Positions 51,232 through 60,299 of a DNA stretch of 64,000 nucleotides are shown here, piece after piece. Source of the stretch: Pseudodesulfovibrio sp. zrk46 (GTDB taxonomy: Bacteria; Desulfobacterota; Desulfovibrionia; Desulfovibrionales; Desulfovibrionaceae); contig NZ_CP051216.1 of assembly GCF_012516435.1 (NCBI RefSeq), positions 2,498,001 to 2,562,000 of the forward strand. Direction: 5' to 3'. A model generated the notes under the pieces. That model made no database searches. It was given only the letters and a program-made list of their open reading frames with translations, and was not told the DNA's origin. The position numbers and the translations under genes are program-made. The stretch's first letter is position 1. Each line of letters opens with the position of its first letter.

Positions 51232-52110
51232 ATGAAAAAGTATTTACAAATGATCCTTACCGGCCTGGTTTGCATGGCCTTGATCGTGGCTCTTGCCGCT
51301 CCGTCGGCATATGCCCAGACTGAGACCGATGATACCGGTACCACCGGTACGGAAACAACTGACACCGGTACTGCGGAAGGCGATACCGGAACAGATGACG
51401 GTGCTGGCACTGACGACGGCGCTGGTACTGAGACTGACGGCGAAACCGGTGATGAGACCGCTGACGCTCCTTCCTTCTCCAATCCCGCACAGGCCGCCAA
51501 GGCTGAAGCGTTGGCAGAAGCTGTAGCAGCTGCTGCTGCAGAAGATGTCGGTGAAGTATCCGAAGCTGCAGATGAAGAAGGCGCGGCAACTGCCACTGAA
51601 GAAGAAGCCGAGTCCTCCATCGCCGAAGCTGCGGGCCTGAGCGTGGCTGATATTGCCTCCATGCGCGAACAGGGCATGGGTTGGGGCGAGATCGCTCACG
51701 AGCTTGGCGTTCACCCCAGCACCCTGGGTCTTGGTCACAGGAATAAGAATGCTGTAAGCACCAACAGCAAGGGAGCCGGACAGGAGAAGGCTTCTGCAAA
51801 GTCCGCCAGCAAGGCCGGTAAGACGACTGGACGCTCTGCTACTGCTTCCAGCAAGGCCACCTCTCGCGACGTCAAGAGCGGCGTCTCCAAGACTCCTGGC
51901 GTGGCTGGTGGTACCGGCAGCAAGGCCGTTGGTTTGAGCCGTGCTTCCTCCAGTGCCAAGAGTGGTGCCAAGGGCTCCAACTCTGCCAGCAGTTCCTCCG
52001 CTTCCGGCGGCCGTGGTAATTCCGGCGGCAAGGGCGGTTCCGGTGGAAACGCCGGTGGTAATGGCAAGGGCGGTGGAAATGGTAAGGGCGGCGGCAACGG
52101 TAAGAGCTAG
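51232..52110 (+). CDS. Secreted low-complexity protein with Asp/Thr and Gly/Asn repeats
   Basis: 292 residues: signal peptide ending SAYA-Q near 29, an acidic Thr/Asp/Gly stretch (TDTGTAEGDTGTDDGAGTDD), an Ala/Glu-rich stretch, a conserved-looking core SMREQGMGWGEIAHELGVHP near 140-160, then a Ser/Lys/Gly tail ending in GGNGKGGGNGKS. The core is the only region likely to be structured. Last gene of the ECF operon, with a terminator behind. Probably surface exposed or extracellular. Confidence 0.78.
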   Translation: MKKYLQMILTGLVCMALIVALAAPSAYAQTETDDTGTTGTETTDTGTAEGDTGTDDGAGTDDGAGTETDGETGDETADAPSFSNPAQAAKAEALAEAVAAAAAEDVGEVSEAADEEGAATATEEEAESSIAEAAGLSVADIASMREQGMGWGEIAHELGVHPSTLGLGHRNKNAVSTNSKGAGQEKASAKSASKAGKTTGRSATASSKATSRDVKSGVSKTPGVAGGTGSKAVGLSRASSSAKSGAKGSNSASSSSASGGRGNSGGKGGSGGNAGGNGKGGGNGKGGGNGKS

Positions 52111-52137
52111 CTGACTGCTTAAAAAAGAATGAACAGA

Positions 52138-52168
52138 GAGGGACTCGCTGAGGCGGGTCCCTTTTTTA
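52138..52168 (+). terminator. Terminator of ECF operon
   Basis: AGGGAC..GC / GC..GTCCCT stem with a run of six to seven T. Confidence 0.85.
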
Positions 52169-52225
52169 TGTGATAATCTTTCTTGATATCTTCCCAAGCA
52201 AGACTGGCCTGACTATAATGTGAGT

Positions 52226-53263
52226 ATGACTGACACCACCAGTACCGATATAATGGGGGAAGTCTATCTGCAGATCAGCCCCAACATATTGGAGAGCTTT
52301 CCGAAGTTCCATCCGCCGGTGGATTTGTATCATTTTGATACTTCTCTGGCTCAGGTGAAGAAGCTTCACAAAGCCGAAGTGCGCATGGGCAAGGAGAAGC
52401 GGGCGCAGATAGTAGACATGGCGGACAACGGTAAGCTGTTCTTGTTACGCGATGACTATCGTGTCTATGCGCGGCACTTGAGTAAAAAGCTCGGCCTGCT
52501 GCTGGTGGAAGAGGACTTCAAGCCGCAGGAAGTGGCTGAAATCTTTTTTCTTGCCTTTCGTGATCGGATGGAAGTCTTTCTTGAGCAGCCTACTGAGGTT
52601 TCGCTCAAGGGGATGCTCAAGGATTTATCTATCCTTTGTGAATACTTGTGGGCCGACCCCGGCAGGGTGGAATTCCTCACCCGTTCTCTGAACAAAGAGT
52701 ATGGCTTGGCAGTTCATGCCGTGAACACCATGTTTATCGGGTTGGCCCTATACACCATGGTAACGCGAGGTCGTATGAACAAGGACAACTTGTTCAACCT
52801 CGGGCTCGGTCTCATCATGCATGACATGGGTATGGTCAATGTCCCTCCGTTTATCAGGGAGAAGGAGCAGTTCCTCGTCAGATCGGATCGTGAATCCATC
52901 GAGAATCATATTGAATCCGGGGTGGCCAAGCTCAAGCGGCTGGGAATCAATGCTCCCATCGTTGTTCAGTGCCTGAAGGAACATCACGAGCGTGTGGATG
53001 GTTCTGGCTATCCTGCGCGTCTGAAGGGTACTGCTATCTCCATCGCCGGTAAGATAACGGCACTGGCCGATTCCTATTCCGCCATGGTCAGCCATAGGCC
53101 TTACCATGACCCCAAAGGCAACGCGGATGCTGCTCTGCTGTTGGCTAATGACACCAAGAAGTATGATCAGGCCATGGCAAAATTGCTGGCTATTCTGATT
53201 CTCGATGGAGGGAAGTTGCGGGAGGTCGTTGCTGCCGCGAATAGAGAGGATGAAGAGAGTTAA
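52226..53263 (+). CDS. HD-GYP domain protein with helical N-terminus
   Basis: 345 residues. The N-terminal 170 residues (FPKFHPPVDLYHFDTSLAQV, and so on) are of DUF3391-like character. The HD pair is in GLIMHDMGMVNVPP near 195-200, and GSGYPARLKG near 258-267 provides the GYP motif. Both are preserved, so c-di-GMP hydrolysis is likely. Start may also be GTG 52220. Ends 4 bp into the convergent SBP gene. Confidence 0.88.
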   Translation: MTDTTSTDIMGEVYLQISPNILESFPKFHPPVDLYHFDTSLAQVKKLHKAEVRMGKEKRAQIVDMADNGKLFLLRDDYRVYARHLSKKLGLLLVEEDFKPQEVAEIFFLAFRDRMEVFLEQPTEVSLKGMLKDLSILCEYLWADPGRVEFLTRSLNKEYGLAVHAVNTMFIGLALYTMVTRGRMNKDNLFNLGLGLIMHDMGMVNVPPFIREKEQFLVRSDRESIENHIESGVAKLKRLGINAPIVVQCLKEHHERVDGSGYPARLKGTAISIAGKITALADSYSAMVSHRPYHDPKGNADAALLLANDTKKYDQAMAKLLAILILDGGKLREVVAAANREDEES

Positions 53264-54108
53264 TCTATACCGTGTCGTTTCATGCCGATCTTGCGGAAGA
53301 TGAGGGCAACACAAATCACGGCTACGAGCGCAAGGCTTCCGGGCAGAAACCAATCCGGTTTCGTGTCACTCGGGACGAACCATTTGGTAAAGATGGATTT
53401 TTTACGCGCTTCGTCGATGTTGTTCCAGCCTGCAATCAGGGTGGTGAGTAATTCCTTTTCCCCTTCGCCCACGGCGATTCTGAGCGTGTTGGTGTACAGA
53501 GTCTCCACACTGCTGAATTCATTCATAATACCGTACTTTCGCAGATAATAGATAGCTGTCGGTTGATCAGAGGCGAACAGCACGATTTTGTCCTCTAATG
53601 CTGCTCTTAGCGTGTCTGTGGTTGCAGCGAACAGGATGAGAGGCTGAGCCGGACGGTTGTTTTGCATGTAGTGCTCTGCATAGCCACCTTTGACAACACC
53701 CATGGGATATTGAGTCGCGTCCTTGTAGGACGTTCCTTTTTTCAAATAGATAACAGTGGCGAGTTCCATGATGGCAGGGCCGAAATCCAGAAACTTGTCT
53801 CGATCCTTGTTGAAGAATAGGCCGCCATGGACATCGGCTTCACCTCTTTCAACCAACTCCAGTGTCTCCTGCCACGATACGAGCTTGAACTGAATGTTGA
53901 TATTGTTGACCACGCCAAAGGTGCGCCACATATCAATGAGGTATCCTTTGGGCTCGCCTTGTTCATCAAGGAAGGAGAAAGGCGGGTAGGTATTGCTGTG
54001 GGCAACGATGATAGTGCGATCGGAAGGAGGCGCACTCATCACATCAATGGGCGTGCAGAGCACAAACGCTAACAATAGCGCATGTAAAAATAGGGCAAGG
54101 CGAGACAT
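53260..54108 (-). CDS. Solo SBP_bac_3-type protein with C-terminal transmembrane anchor
   Basis: 282 residues: signal peptide to about 25 (VMSA-P), an amino-acid-binding type fold (IIVAHSNTYPPFSFLDEQGEPKGYLIDM, then GEADVHGGLFFNKDRDKFLDFG), and a TM near 258-274 (FLPGSLALVAVICVALIF) with a short basic cytoplasmic tail. It looks like the sensor half of a histidine kinase or diguanylate cyclase without the output domain. No permease genes nearby. Confidence 0.82.
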   Translation of the reverse strand: MSRLALFLHALLLAFVLCTPIDVMSAPPSDRTIIVAHSNTYPPFSFLDEQGEPKGYLIDMWRTFGVVNNINIQFKLVSWQETLELVERGEADVHGGLFFNKDRDKFLDFGPAIMELATVIYLKKGTSYKDATQYPMGVVKGGYAEHYMQNNRPAQPLILFAATTDTLRAALEDKIVLFASDQPTAIYYLRKYGIMNEFSSVETLYTNTLRIAVGEGEKELLTTLIAGWNNIDEARKKSIFTKWFVPSDTKPDWFLPGSLALVAVICVALIFRKIGMKRHGID

Positions 54109-54148
54109 AATTGCACATTATCCCTAAGTGGGAAGATGCACAATAGCG

Positions 54149-54574
54149 TTATAGTTGAATGTATCCGCCAGCCGCCGAACGCTCGGGGTCTTCGAATCGA
54201 GCCATGGCCGTTAGCATGGGTTTGAACCCGAAACGCTCGTAGAATCCTTCTTTGCCCGGTACGGACCAGAGGACCGTGTTGGCCGTTCCGAGTCTCTCCA
54301 ACATCGCTTCCATCATCCGCTTGCCAAGGTGATGTCCTTGATATTCCGGTAACATGCAAAGGTCATAGATAACAGAGTGAAGTGTGCCGTCTGACAGGGC
54401 ACGGGCGAGGCCGATCAGTTTGTCGCCGTCCCACGCAAAGCAGACAAGGGAACTCCCCTTGAAGGTCTGTTCCAGCAGATCGGGCTGTCGAGTTCCCAGA
54501 GGTGCCTTCTCAAAGATTTGGCATGCCTCTTCCCAATCCACTCCATCCGTATCGAAACGTAGTTCAATGGACAT
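54149..54574 (-). CDS. GNAT-family N-acetyltransferase
   Basis: 141 residues. Acetyl-CoA loop LPEYQGHHLGKRMMEAML near 75-92 with the Q/RxxGxG/A-like turn, and GFYERFGFKPM near 112-122. Substrate unknown. Its ATG is 2 bp after the thioesterase stop, so both are cotranscribed; a TTG at 54595 is possible. Confidence 0.88.
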   Translation of the reverse strand: MSIELRFDTDGVDWEEACQIFEKAPLGTRQPDLLEQTFKGSSLVCFAWDGDKLIGLARALSDGTLHSVIYDLCMLPEYQGHHLGKRMMEAMLERLGTANTVLWSVPGKEGFYERFGFKPMLTAMARFEDPERSAAGGYIQL

Positions 54575-54576
54575 GG

Positions 54577-55338
54577 TTATCTCGTTGTCCACCAAGAGCG
54601 CATGCGGACGATTTCCTTGTTGTCGGAAGTCCGGGTCAGTGAGTGGAGCATGGTGTTATAGTCGTTGTCATCGTCGGTCTGAGAACATGCAGCAACGTAT
54701 TCATCGCCGGCGCGGGATTCGGTGCGGAACTGGATGTCCAGTCCCATGCAGCGTTTGGCGGCGAACCAGTCCTGAGGCACGGCTTCCAAACAGAACTCAA
54801 CGTATTTGACGTTATTCACGTGGTCGTTGATGTCCATGTCTGAGCGTCGGGCCGTGAGAGACACGTCGTGGTCTCCGGCTTTCAGGCGGGGTACGGCCTT
54901 GGTGGGGAACGTCAGTGCACGGTCTCGTTCCGGGATAAAACGGCCGTCCAGAACTGTATCTGGCGGATCAGCCCTGTGGGTTTCCTTGTTGAGAGTCACC
55001 CACGAGGTGGTTGCGCGGCCCATGGGGCCCTTGTCGTCATGAATGAGAAAATCGCGCATGGCGGTCAGGCGCTCATTGGCCGAGGGCCATGTGTGAATTG
55101 ACAGGGTAGTGCCGTATCCAGGCAGCCTGTCAGTCATGATGTGCAGCCGGGCCAGAACCCAGAAGTGGCCGCTCTGCTCCAAGTCGGCGTAGCCGAAGCC
55201 GAGACTGTCTGCATGGGCAGAGGCTATGTCCTGTAACTGGTTGCAAATGGCAGCGATGAAAACACTTTGGTCGGTGAGGAGTTCGTAAGAGCGGATGCCA
55301 TACCGCTGTTCAAACACCAGTTCGGAATAGTTGGTCAT
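54577..55338 (-). CDS. Acyl-ACP thioesterase-family protein
   Basis: 253 residues made of two hotdog domains. Features: EQRYGIRSYELLTDQSVFIAA at the start, WVLARLHIMTDRLPGYGTTLSI near 60-82, and the DMDINDHVNNVKYVEFCLE block near 165-184 with the Asn-His pair typical of fatty-acyl-ACP thioesterases. It may release fatty acids from ACP during lipid remodelling. Confidence 0.9.
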   Translation of the reverse strand: MTNYSELVFEQRYGIRSYELLTDQSVFIAAICNQLQDIASAHADSLGFGYADLEQSGHFWVLARLHIMTDRLPGYGTTLSIHTWPSANERLTAMRDFLIHDDKGPMGRATTSWVTLNKETHRADPPDTVLDGRFIPERDRALTFPTKAVPRLKAGDHDVSLTARRSDMDINDHVNNVKYVEFCLEAVPQDWFAAKRCMGLDIQFRTESRAGDEYVAACSQTDDDNDYNTMLHSLTRTSDNKEIVRMRSWWTTR

Positions 55339-55385
55339 GCAACTGCTTTAATGGACTTGCTCCGAGGTGTAAAGGCTCGATCTCC

Positions 55386-56162
55386 TTACAGGTAGTGCAT
55401 GATGATCTTGCGGGTGGCGTTGTCGATCATGGCTTCGTCCAATGCTCCCTCAAAGGTGCTGATGAGTTCCTTGGCATCCGGGAAGTCCTGGCGGATTCCG
55501 AAATGGAAGCTGGATGGCTCGCCGATGGCGAGTTCGCGAGCATGAATCTTGTTCTTCAGGCCTGCCTGCTTGATGGCGTACATGGCGGCCAGTCCATTGC
55601 CCACAAAGATGTCCGCCTCATGGCGTGAGATCAGAGTGAACACTTCGGCCATATCCTTGACGTAGCGAATCTTCAGATAGGGCGGAAATGTCTTGGCGGC
55701 CCAGCCGTTGCCTTCGTAGTCCACCTGACTGAAGTCGCTCAACTGGGGCATGCTGGTGATGCCGTTGATCTGGGAAATACGGGGATTGTCCACGGCGCAA
55801 AAAATGGAGGGCAGGCTCTCCACAACCGGTTCTTCGCTGAAATACATGTACTGTTTGCGTGTGTCGGTGGGGTTGGTGCAGAGCACGTCCGCCTTGCCTT
55901 CCTGAACCAACGTCTGTGCCTGCGGCCATGCCATGCCACGATGCTCGACAGTATAGCCCATACGCTTGCCAAGGATATCATCCATACAGTCCACAAGGAT
56001 GCCGGTCATCTTGCCGTCGCGTTCCATGGAATAGGGCGGAAAGGTCTTATCCCAGTTGCAGATGATGGTTTTGTCCGAGGCAAAGGTGAAGGACGGCAGC
56101 AATGCACTACCGGCGGCAGCGGTGAGAAGGGTCAGGGCGTGGCGGCGGGAAATCCTGGTCAT
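55386..56162 (-). CDS. Solo SBP_bac_3-type protein, Tat-like signal
   Basis: 258 residues. The N-terminus ISRRHALTLLTAAAGSALLP carries a twin-arginine type signal. Binding-protein pattern: IICNWDKTFPPYSMERDGKMTGILVD, then ADVLCTNPTDTRKQYMYFSEEP. No ABC permease or ATPase genes are adjacent. Role as sensor or scavenger unknown. Confidence 0.85.
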   Translation of the reverse strand: MTRISRRHALTLLTAAAGSALLPSFTFASDKTIICNWDKTFPPYSMERDGKMTGILVDCMDDILGKRMGYTVEHRGMAWPQAQTLVQEGKADVLCTNPTDTRKQYMYFSEEPVVESLPSIFCAVDNPRISQINGITSMPQLSDFSQVDYEGNGWAAKTFPPYLKIRYVKDMAEVFTLISRHEADIFVGNGLAAMYAIKQAGLKNKIHARELAIGEPSSFHFGIRQDFPDAKELISTFEGALDEAMIDNATRKIIMHYL

Positions 56163-56240
56163 GGCGGTCTCCGGTCTGAATGTGGACTAATGAGCCGGAT
56201 CATATGCTGCGTCAGGATTTATTGCAACGTTACCAGTTTA

Positions 56241-56954
56241 CTAGCGCTTGAACTCTCTTTGGCGGCGTTCTTCCTGTGCCTTTTTGTAGACGATCTCGGC
56301 CTCGCCGGATGCGAACATGGCCCTGAGTACCGTAGTGATTCGGGGGACGAGATCAGTATGTTTCTTGTTGAGGTAGTGGTACAGGGGGACCTGCGCCAAA
56401 GGGGGCTCATGGGCTCTGATGCACTCCCACCCCGGACGGCTTTTCATGGGTAACGCCCGACGCGGCGCAAAGGCGACATCCACTCGACCGTCAGACAGGA
56501 GGGTGAACAGCTTGTCCCAGCTTTCGGCCCGGTACACATTGTCCATATGAGCCGTAGCGTTCTCTGCGTATTTGAAGCCTCGCAGGATGCCGACCCGGTA
56601 TTGCCCGATGGAGTTGATGTCGTGAATAAGCAGGTCGTCCTGGCAGACGAAGGCCACATATTCGACATGAGTAACGGGTTGGGGGATCCTGATGAGATTG
56701 GTGTATGTATCGCCGACCTCGAAGATTCGGTCTACTTCTCCGTCAGAAGCGCCGCTATTGGATTCCTCCAAACTGCGTCCACTGGGAAGCCGCCACGATT
56801 CCAACTCAATGTCGAGCTTCGCATAGGCTGCTTTAAGCAAATCAAACGCAATATAGCTCGGCTCGGCCTGTGGCATGGTCAAGACCAGCTTTTGGCTAGC
56901 CAAGGCTGGAGCGGCGGCTAGCAGGATGAGTATGACGGATAACAATACTTTCAT
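56241..56954 (-). CDS. Solo SBP-like periplasmic protein C
   Basis: 237 residues, signal peptide ending ALAS-Q near 19. SBP_bac_3-like with shared motifs to the next upstream paralogue: LLKAAYAKLDIELES, GRSLEESNSGASDGEVDRI and NLIRIPQPV. C-terminus is basic and helical (AQEERRQREFKR). No transport partners adjacent. Confidence 0.8.
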   Translation of the reverse strand: MKVLLSVILILLAAAPALASQKLVLTMPQAEPSYIAFDLLKAAYAKLDIELESWRLPSGRSLEESNSGASDGEVDRIFEVGDTYTNLIRIPQPVTHVEYVAFVCQDDLLIHDINSIGQYRVGILRGFKYAENATAHMDNVYRAESWDKLFTLLSDGRVDVAFAPRRALPMKSRPGWECIRAHEPPLAQVPLYHYLNKKHTDLVPRITTVLRAMFASGEAEIVYKKAQEERRQREFKR

Positions 56955-57156
56955 TACGCCCTTAACTTACTGACAGAGTATAAAGGGTGTCAAATCTTGT
57001 CAGGCGATCGATTTTAAAGGCTACTTGAAGGGGGTATTCCAGGACCTGTTGACGGTTCTATTCGCTTTGTCCGATTTGGTTATGGGAGGGATTTGAGGAT
57101 GAGGTTCCGCCTGCCTTTGTGAAGACAGTGGATGGCAGATCATGATGCTCTAGCTG

Positions 57157-57912
57157 TTAATTGAGGGGTTCCAACTCTATTTTGGTTTGGTGCCTGATGG
57201 CGTCTGCCTTCCCGTTTTCATTCGATTCCTTCAGCAGCTTTGAGATGGCTGGGACCAGGTGCTTATTCTTTTTATGAAGATAGTGAAATAACGGTTTGTC
57301 GAGCAAAACAGTGTGTTTGAAATCATACTGGTTTCTCAAGCGTTGTGTTTGCGTCTTCAAGGAGTGGAGAGTGGTCAGTAAAACATCCAATCGCCCAAGT
57401 ACCAAGAGATCAAAGAGGGTGTCCCAATCGGGCAGAGCTGTGACCTTGGTGCAGTTTACAGTAAGTGAGTCAGCGAATTTGACGCCACTTCTCGTGCCAA
57501 TTCTAAGCTGTTTGATATCTGCGAGCGTTTTTACGGTCGTGTCCGGATCAACTGTGACTGCAATGATGGTAAATGAGTCAACGGGTTCTGGAATGCGAAT
57601 GAGATTCGGGTTGTCCTTTTCGATTTCCTGAATTCGACAGACCTCACCATCCAGAAATCCTTGGTTGGATTCGTCCAAGGCCCTCAAACCTGGGAGGGGA
57701 ACCGGGATGATCTTGATGCCAATAGTTGCGTAGGCCGCTTCAAGAACCTTGAGAGAAACGATAGACGCATCATTGCTCGTCATCCCCAGTTTCAGAGACT
57801 TTGGAGCTGGTGCTGATACGTTGTCCGGGGGGGCAGACTGTGCATTTGAATCGGATGCAAGCGTGATAAAACATATTGATACCGCAAGTAGGATATGAAG
57901 TGTTTTTTTCAT
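57157..57912 (-). CDS. Solo SBP-like periplasmic protein D (paralogue of C)
   Basis: 251 residues, signal peptide to about 25. Shares with protein C the block VLEAAYATIGIKI, RALDESNQGFLDGEVCRI and NPNLIRIPEPV, and HYLHKKNKHLVP near the end (HYLNKKHTDLVP in C). Clear gene duplication followed by divergence; the base composition here is AT-richer. Unknown ligand. Confidence 0.8.
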   Translation of the reverse strand: MKKTLHILLAVSICFITLASDSNAQSAPPDNVSAPAPKSLKLGMTSNDASIVSLKVLEAAYATIGIKIIPVPLPGLRALDESNQGFLDGEVCRIQEIEKDNPNLIRIPEPVDSFTIIAVTVDPDTTVKTLADIKQLRIGTRSGVKFADSLTVNCTKVTALPDWDTLFDLLVLGRLDVLLTTLHSLKTQTQRLRNQYDFKHTVLLDKPLFHYLHKKNKHLVPAISKLLKESNENGKADAIRHQTKIELEPLN

Positions 57913-57949
57913 GTCAGATGCATTGATTCAGTTATGCCGTTGAGTGCCT

Positions 57950-58543
57950 CTATCCCAGAAAGTTCTTCACGCCGGTGAAGACGATCTGTGCGGCCATGGC
58001 AGAGAGCACCAGTCCGGTAATCTTGGTCAGGACCGAGAGTCCCATGGAGCCGATGAGTCGTTTGATGGCCGGGGCCAGGAACAGCATGACGCCCACGGTG
58101 AGGCAGGCTGCGACCAGTGCGCCAGCGCCCAGACTTTTTTGAGTGAAGGTTCCCAACTCGGCACCAAGGATGAGCAAGGTACCGATGGTGGCCGGTCCCA
58201 CAGTGATGGGAATGGCCAGTGGTACCACTGCCACGTCTGCATCATTATCCGGTTCAGGTTTGGTCCGTTTGCCCGACACCAGTGATACGGCAGACAGGAA
58301 GAGCAGGCTGCCCGAGCCAATACGGAACCCATCCAGCGTGATCCCCAGCGTGGCGAAAATGGGATTGCCCGCATAGTACAGGATCAGCGAAATGATCAGC
58401 ACCGAAATTGTGGTGCGTACAGCCAGCGAACGCTGCTGGTGCGTGTCCATGTCTTCGATGAACGAGAGGAAAACTGACAGCACGAAGAAGGGCGTCAGGA
58501 GAAAGAACAGTTTTATGTAAAGGGAGATGAACAGCGTGGTCAT
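57950..58543 (-). CDS. MarC-family integral membrane protein
   Basis: 197 residues with six hydrophobic helices. Typical MarC/UPF0056 pattern: FISLYIKLFFLLTPFFVLSVFLS, IPITVGPATIGTLLILG near 113. Old annotation as antibiotic resistance is not well supported for the family; function unknown. ATG at 58543 preferred over one at 58570. Confidence 0.9.
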   Translation of the reverse strand: MTTLFISLYIKLFFLLTPFFVLSVFLSFIEDMDTHQQRSLAVRTTISVLIISLILYYAGNPIFATLGITLDGFRIGSGSLLFLSAVSLVSGKRTKPEPDNDADVAVVPLAIPITVGPATIGTLLILGAELGTFTQKSLGAGALVAACLTVGVMLFLAPAIKRLIGSMGLSVLTKITGLVLSAMAAQIVFTGVKNFLG

Positions 58544-58671
58544 GATAACCCCGCGCGCAGCGCGCAACAAAAAAGTTTATGAGAGTCTTAAGCCTCTTGC
58601 TTAAAGGGGCTTAAGCCGTCGGAGACGCCCTTCCAGCGAGGAAATCTCGTGGGCAAGCGTGCCGGAGGCAT

Positions 58672-60288
58672 CTACTTCAACAACTGCTCTGCCATGGCGT
58701 CGCCTTGTGCGCCGCCGCCTGCCATGCGTGAAAGCTCCTTCTTGATATCAGCACCTTCAAGACGGTTGCAGCCAGTGTAGGTGACGTCGTCAATGACATC
58801 CTTCTGGATGAGGAAGTGACGATCCGCCTTGCCGGCAAGCTGTGGCCAGTGGGTGATGAGGAGCATCTGCTGACGGTCGGCCAGGGCGCGGAGTTTGGCC
58901 CCCACGGAGTTGAGGGTCATGCCACCGATTCCGGCGTCTACCTCGTCAAAAATGAGCGTTGGCAGGGCATCGTGATCGGTGTTTTCATCGCCGCGCATGG
59001 TTACCAGGGCGAGCAGGAAGCGGGACAATTCACCACCGGACGCGATCTTGTCAAGAGGTTGTGCAGGCTGACCCGGATTAGGTACCCACATGAGTCGTCC
59101 GCGCATGTCTTCACACCCGGGATAGAGCTCGCGGGCGTCGAATTCGAAGTGGACTTTGACGTGCTCGGAAAAGCCGAGGTCCGTGAGCTCGTCCACGATG
59201 CGAATGGAAAGCTCTTTGGCTGCCTTTTTGCGTGCTTTGTTGAGAACTTCGAGCGTAGCACTGAGCGCCTTGGCCGCTTTGTCTTCCTCTTTCTTGAGGT
59301 TCTTGAGGTCGAGGGCACAGGCGTCGAGGAAGGAAAGATTTTCGTCGATTTCGGTCTTGAGATTGACGATCTCATCCAGGCCGCGGCGAAGCTTGCGCTT
59401 GAGCTTCGCCAACTCGAAAAGACGCTCCTCCACGTCATCGAGATTCATGCCGTCATCATCGTCATTCTGCTTGTCGGGGCCTTTGCGCAGACGGGAATCG
59501 AGATCGTGCAGCATCATGCGCAACTCTTCGATGGCCTCACGGTCATCCTCGAAGTTGGGGAAGAGGCGGGCGATGATCTCCATCTCGCGGGTGAGGAGTG
59601 TCATGGCATCCAGGAGGCCTACTTCGCCGTGCAGAACATCCAGTGCATTCTGCAGGCATTCTCCAGCCTGCTCCCGGCCCTTGAGGGTCTTTTTGCGCTC
59701 TTCCAACTCGTCTTCTTCGCCGGGGAGAGGATCGACTTTGTCGATCTCCTTCTTTTGGTACTCAAGGAAATCGCGCTGCTTCTCAATGTCGTCGAACTTG
59801 TCCATGAGCTGTTGCTTGCGCTCAAGCACGTCGTTCAGCACCGCGAGCCCTTCATTGCGTTCAAAGAGCAGTTTCGGGTTCGGCAGGAATGAGTCGAGGA
59901 CTTCAGCCTGAAAGCTGGGAGACAGTAATTTCTGCTGCCCATGCTGGCTGGTGTGGATGACCAGCTTGGACCCCATGTCCCGAATGGTGGGCTGGGAAGA
60001 GAGCGTGTCGTTGACGAACACGCGGCTGCGGCCGGTCTCGGCAGAGAGTTCGCGCCGGATCACGGTTTCGCCTTCTGGCAGGACAAACAGGGCTTCGACC
60101 GATGCCTTGTCAGCACCGGGGCGTACCAGCTTCTTCTCCATGCGTTCGCCCATGAGGAAATCCACGGCGCGCATGATGAATGATTTACCCGCACCGGTCT
60201 CACCTGTGAGGGTGTTCATTCCGGAAGAGAATTCCAGTTCCACATCCTCAATGAGTGCGAGATTCTTGATACGGAGCAGTTCCAGCAT
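58672..60288 (-). CDS. recN: DNA repair protein RecN
   Basis: 538 residues, SMC-like. Walker A GETGAGKSF near 30-38, coiled coils from about 155 to 370 (KQQLMDKFDDIEKQRDFLEYQ), signature SGGELSRFLLAL near 435, and Walker B LPTLIFDEVDAGIGG near 460. Acts in double-strand break repair. Starts 12 bp behind the alginate-lyase-like gene in one unit. Confidence 0.96.
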   Translation of the reverse strand: MLELLRIKNLALIEDVELEFSSGMNTLTGETGAGKSFIMRAVDFLMGERMEKKLVRPGADKASVEALFVLPEGETVIRRELSAETGRSRVFVNDTLSSQPTIRDMGSKLVIHTSQHGQQKLLSPSFQAEVLDSFLPNPKLLFERNEGLAVLNDVLERKQQLMDKFDDIEKQRDFLEYQKKEIDKVDPLPGEEDELEERKKTLKGREQAGECLQNALDVLHGEVGLLDAMTLLTREMEIIARLFPNFEDDREAIEELRMMLHDLDSRLRKGPDKQNDDDDGMNLDDVEERLFELAKLKRKLRRGLDEIVNLKTEIDENLSFLDACALDLKNLKKEEDKAAKALSATLEVLNKARKKAAKELSIRIVDELTDLGFSEHVKVHFEFDARELYPGCEDMRGRLMWVPNPGQPAQPLDKIASGGELSRFLLALVTMRGDENTDHDALPTLIFDEVDAGIGGMTLNSVGAKLRALADRQQMLLITHWPQLAGKADRHFLIQKDVIDDVTYTGCNRLEGADIKKELSRMAGGGAQGDAMAEQLLK

Positions 60289-60299
60289 GTCATACCAGC

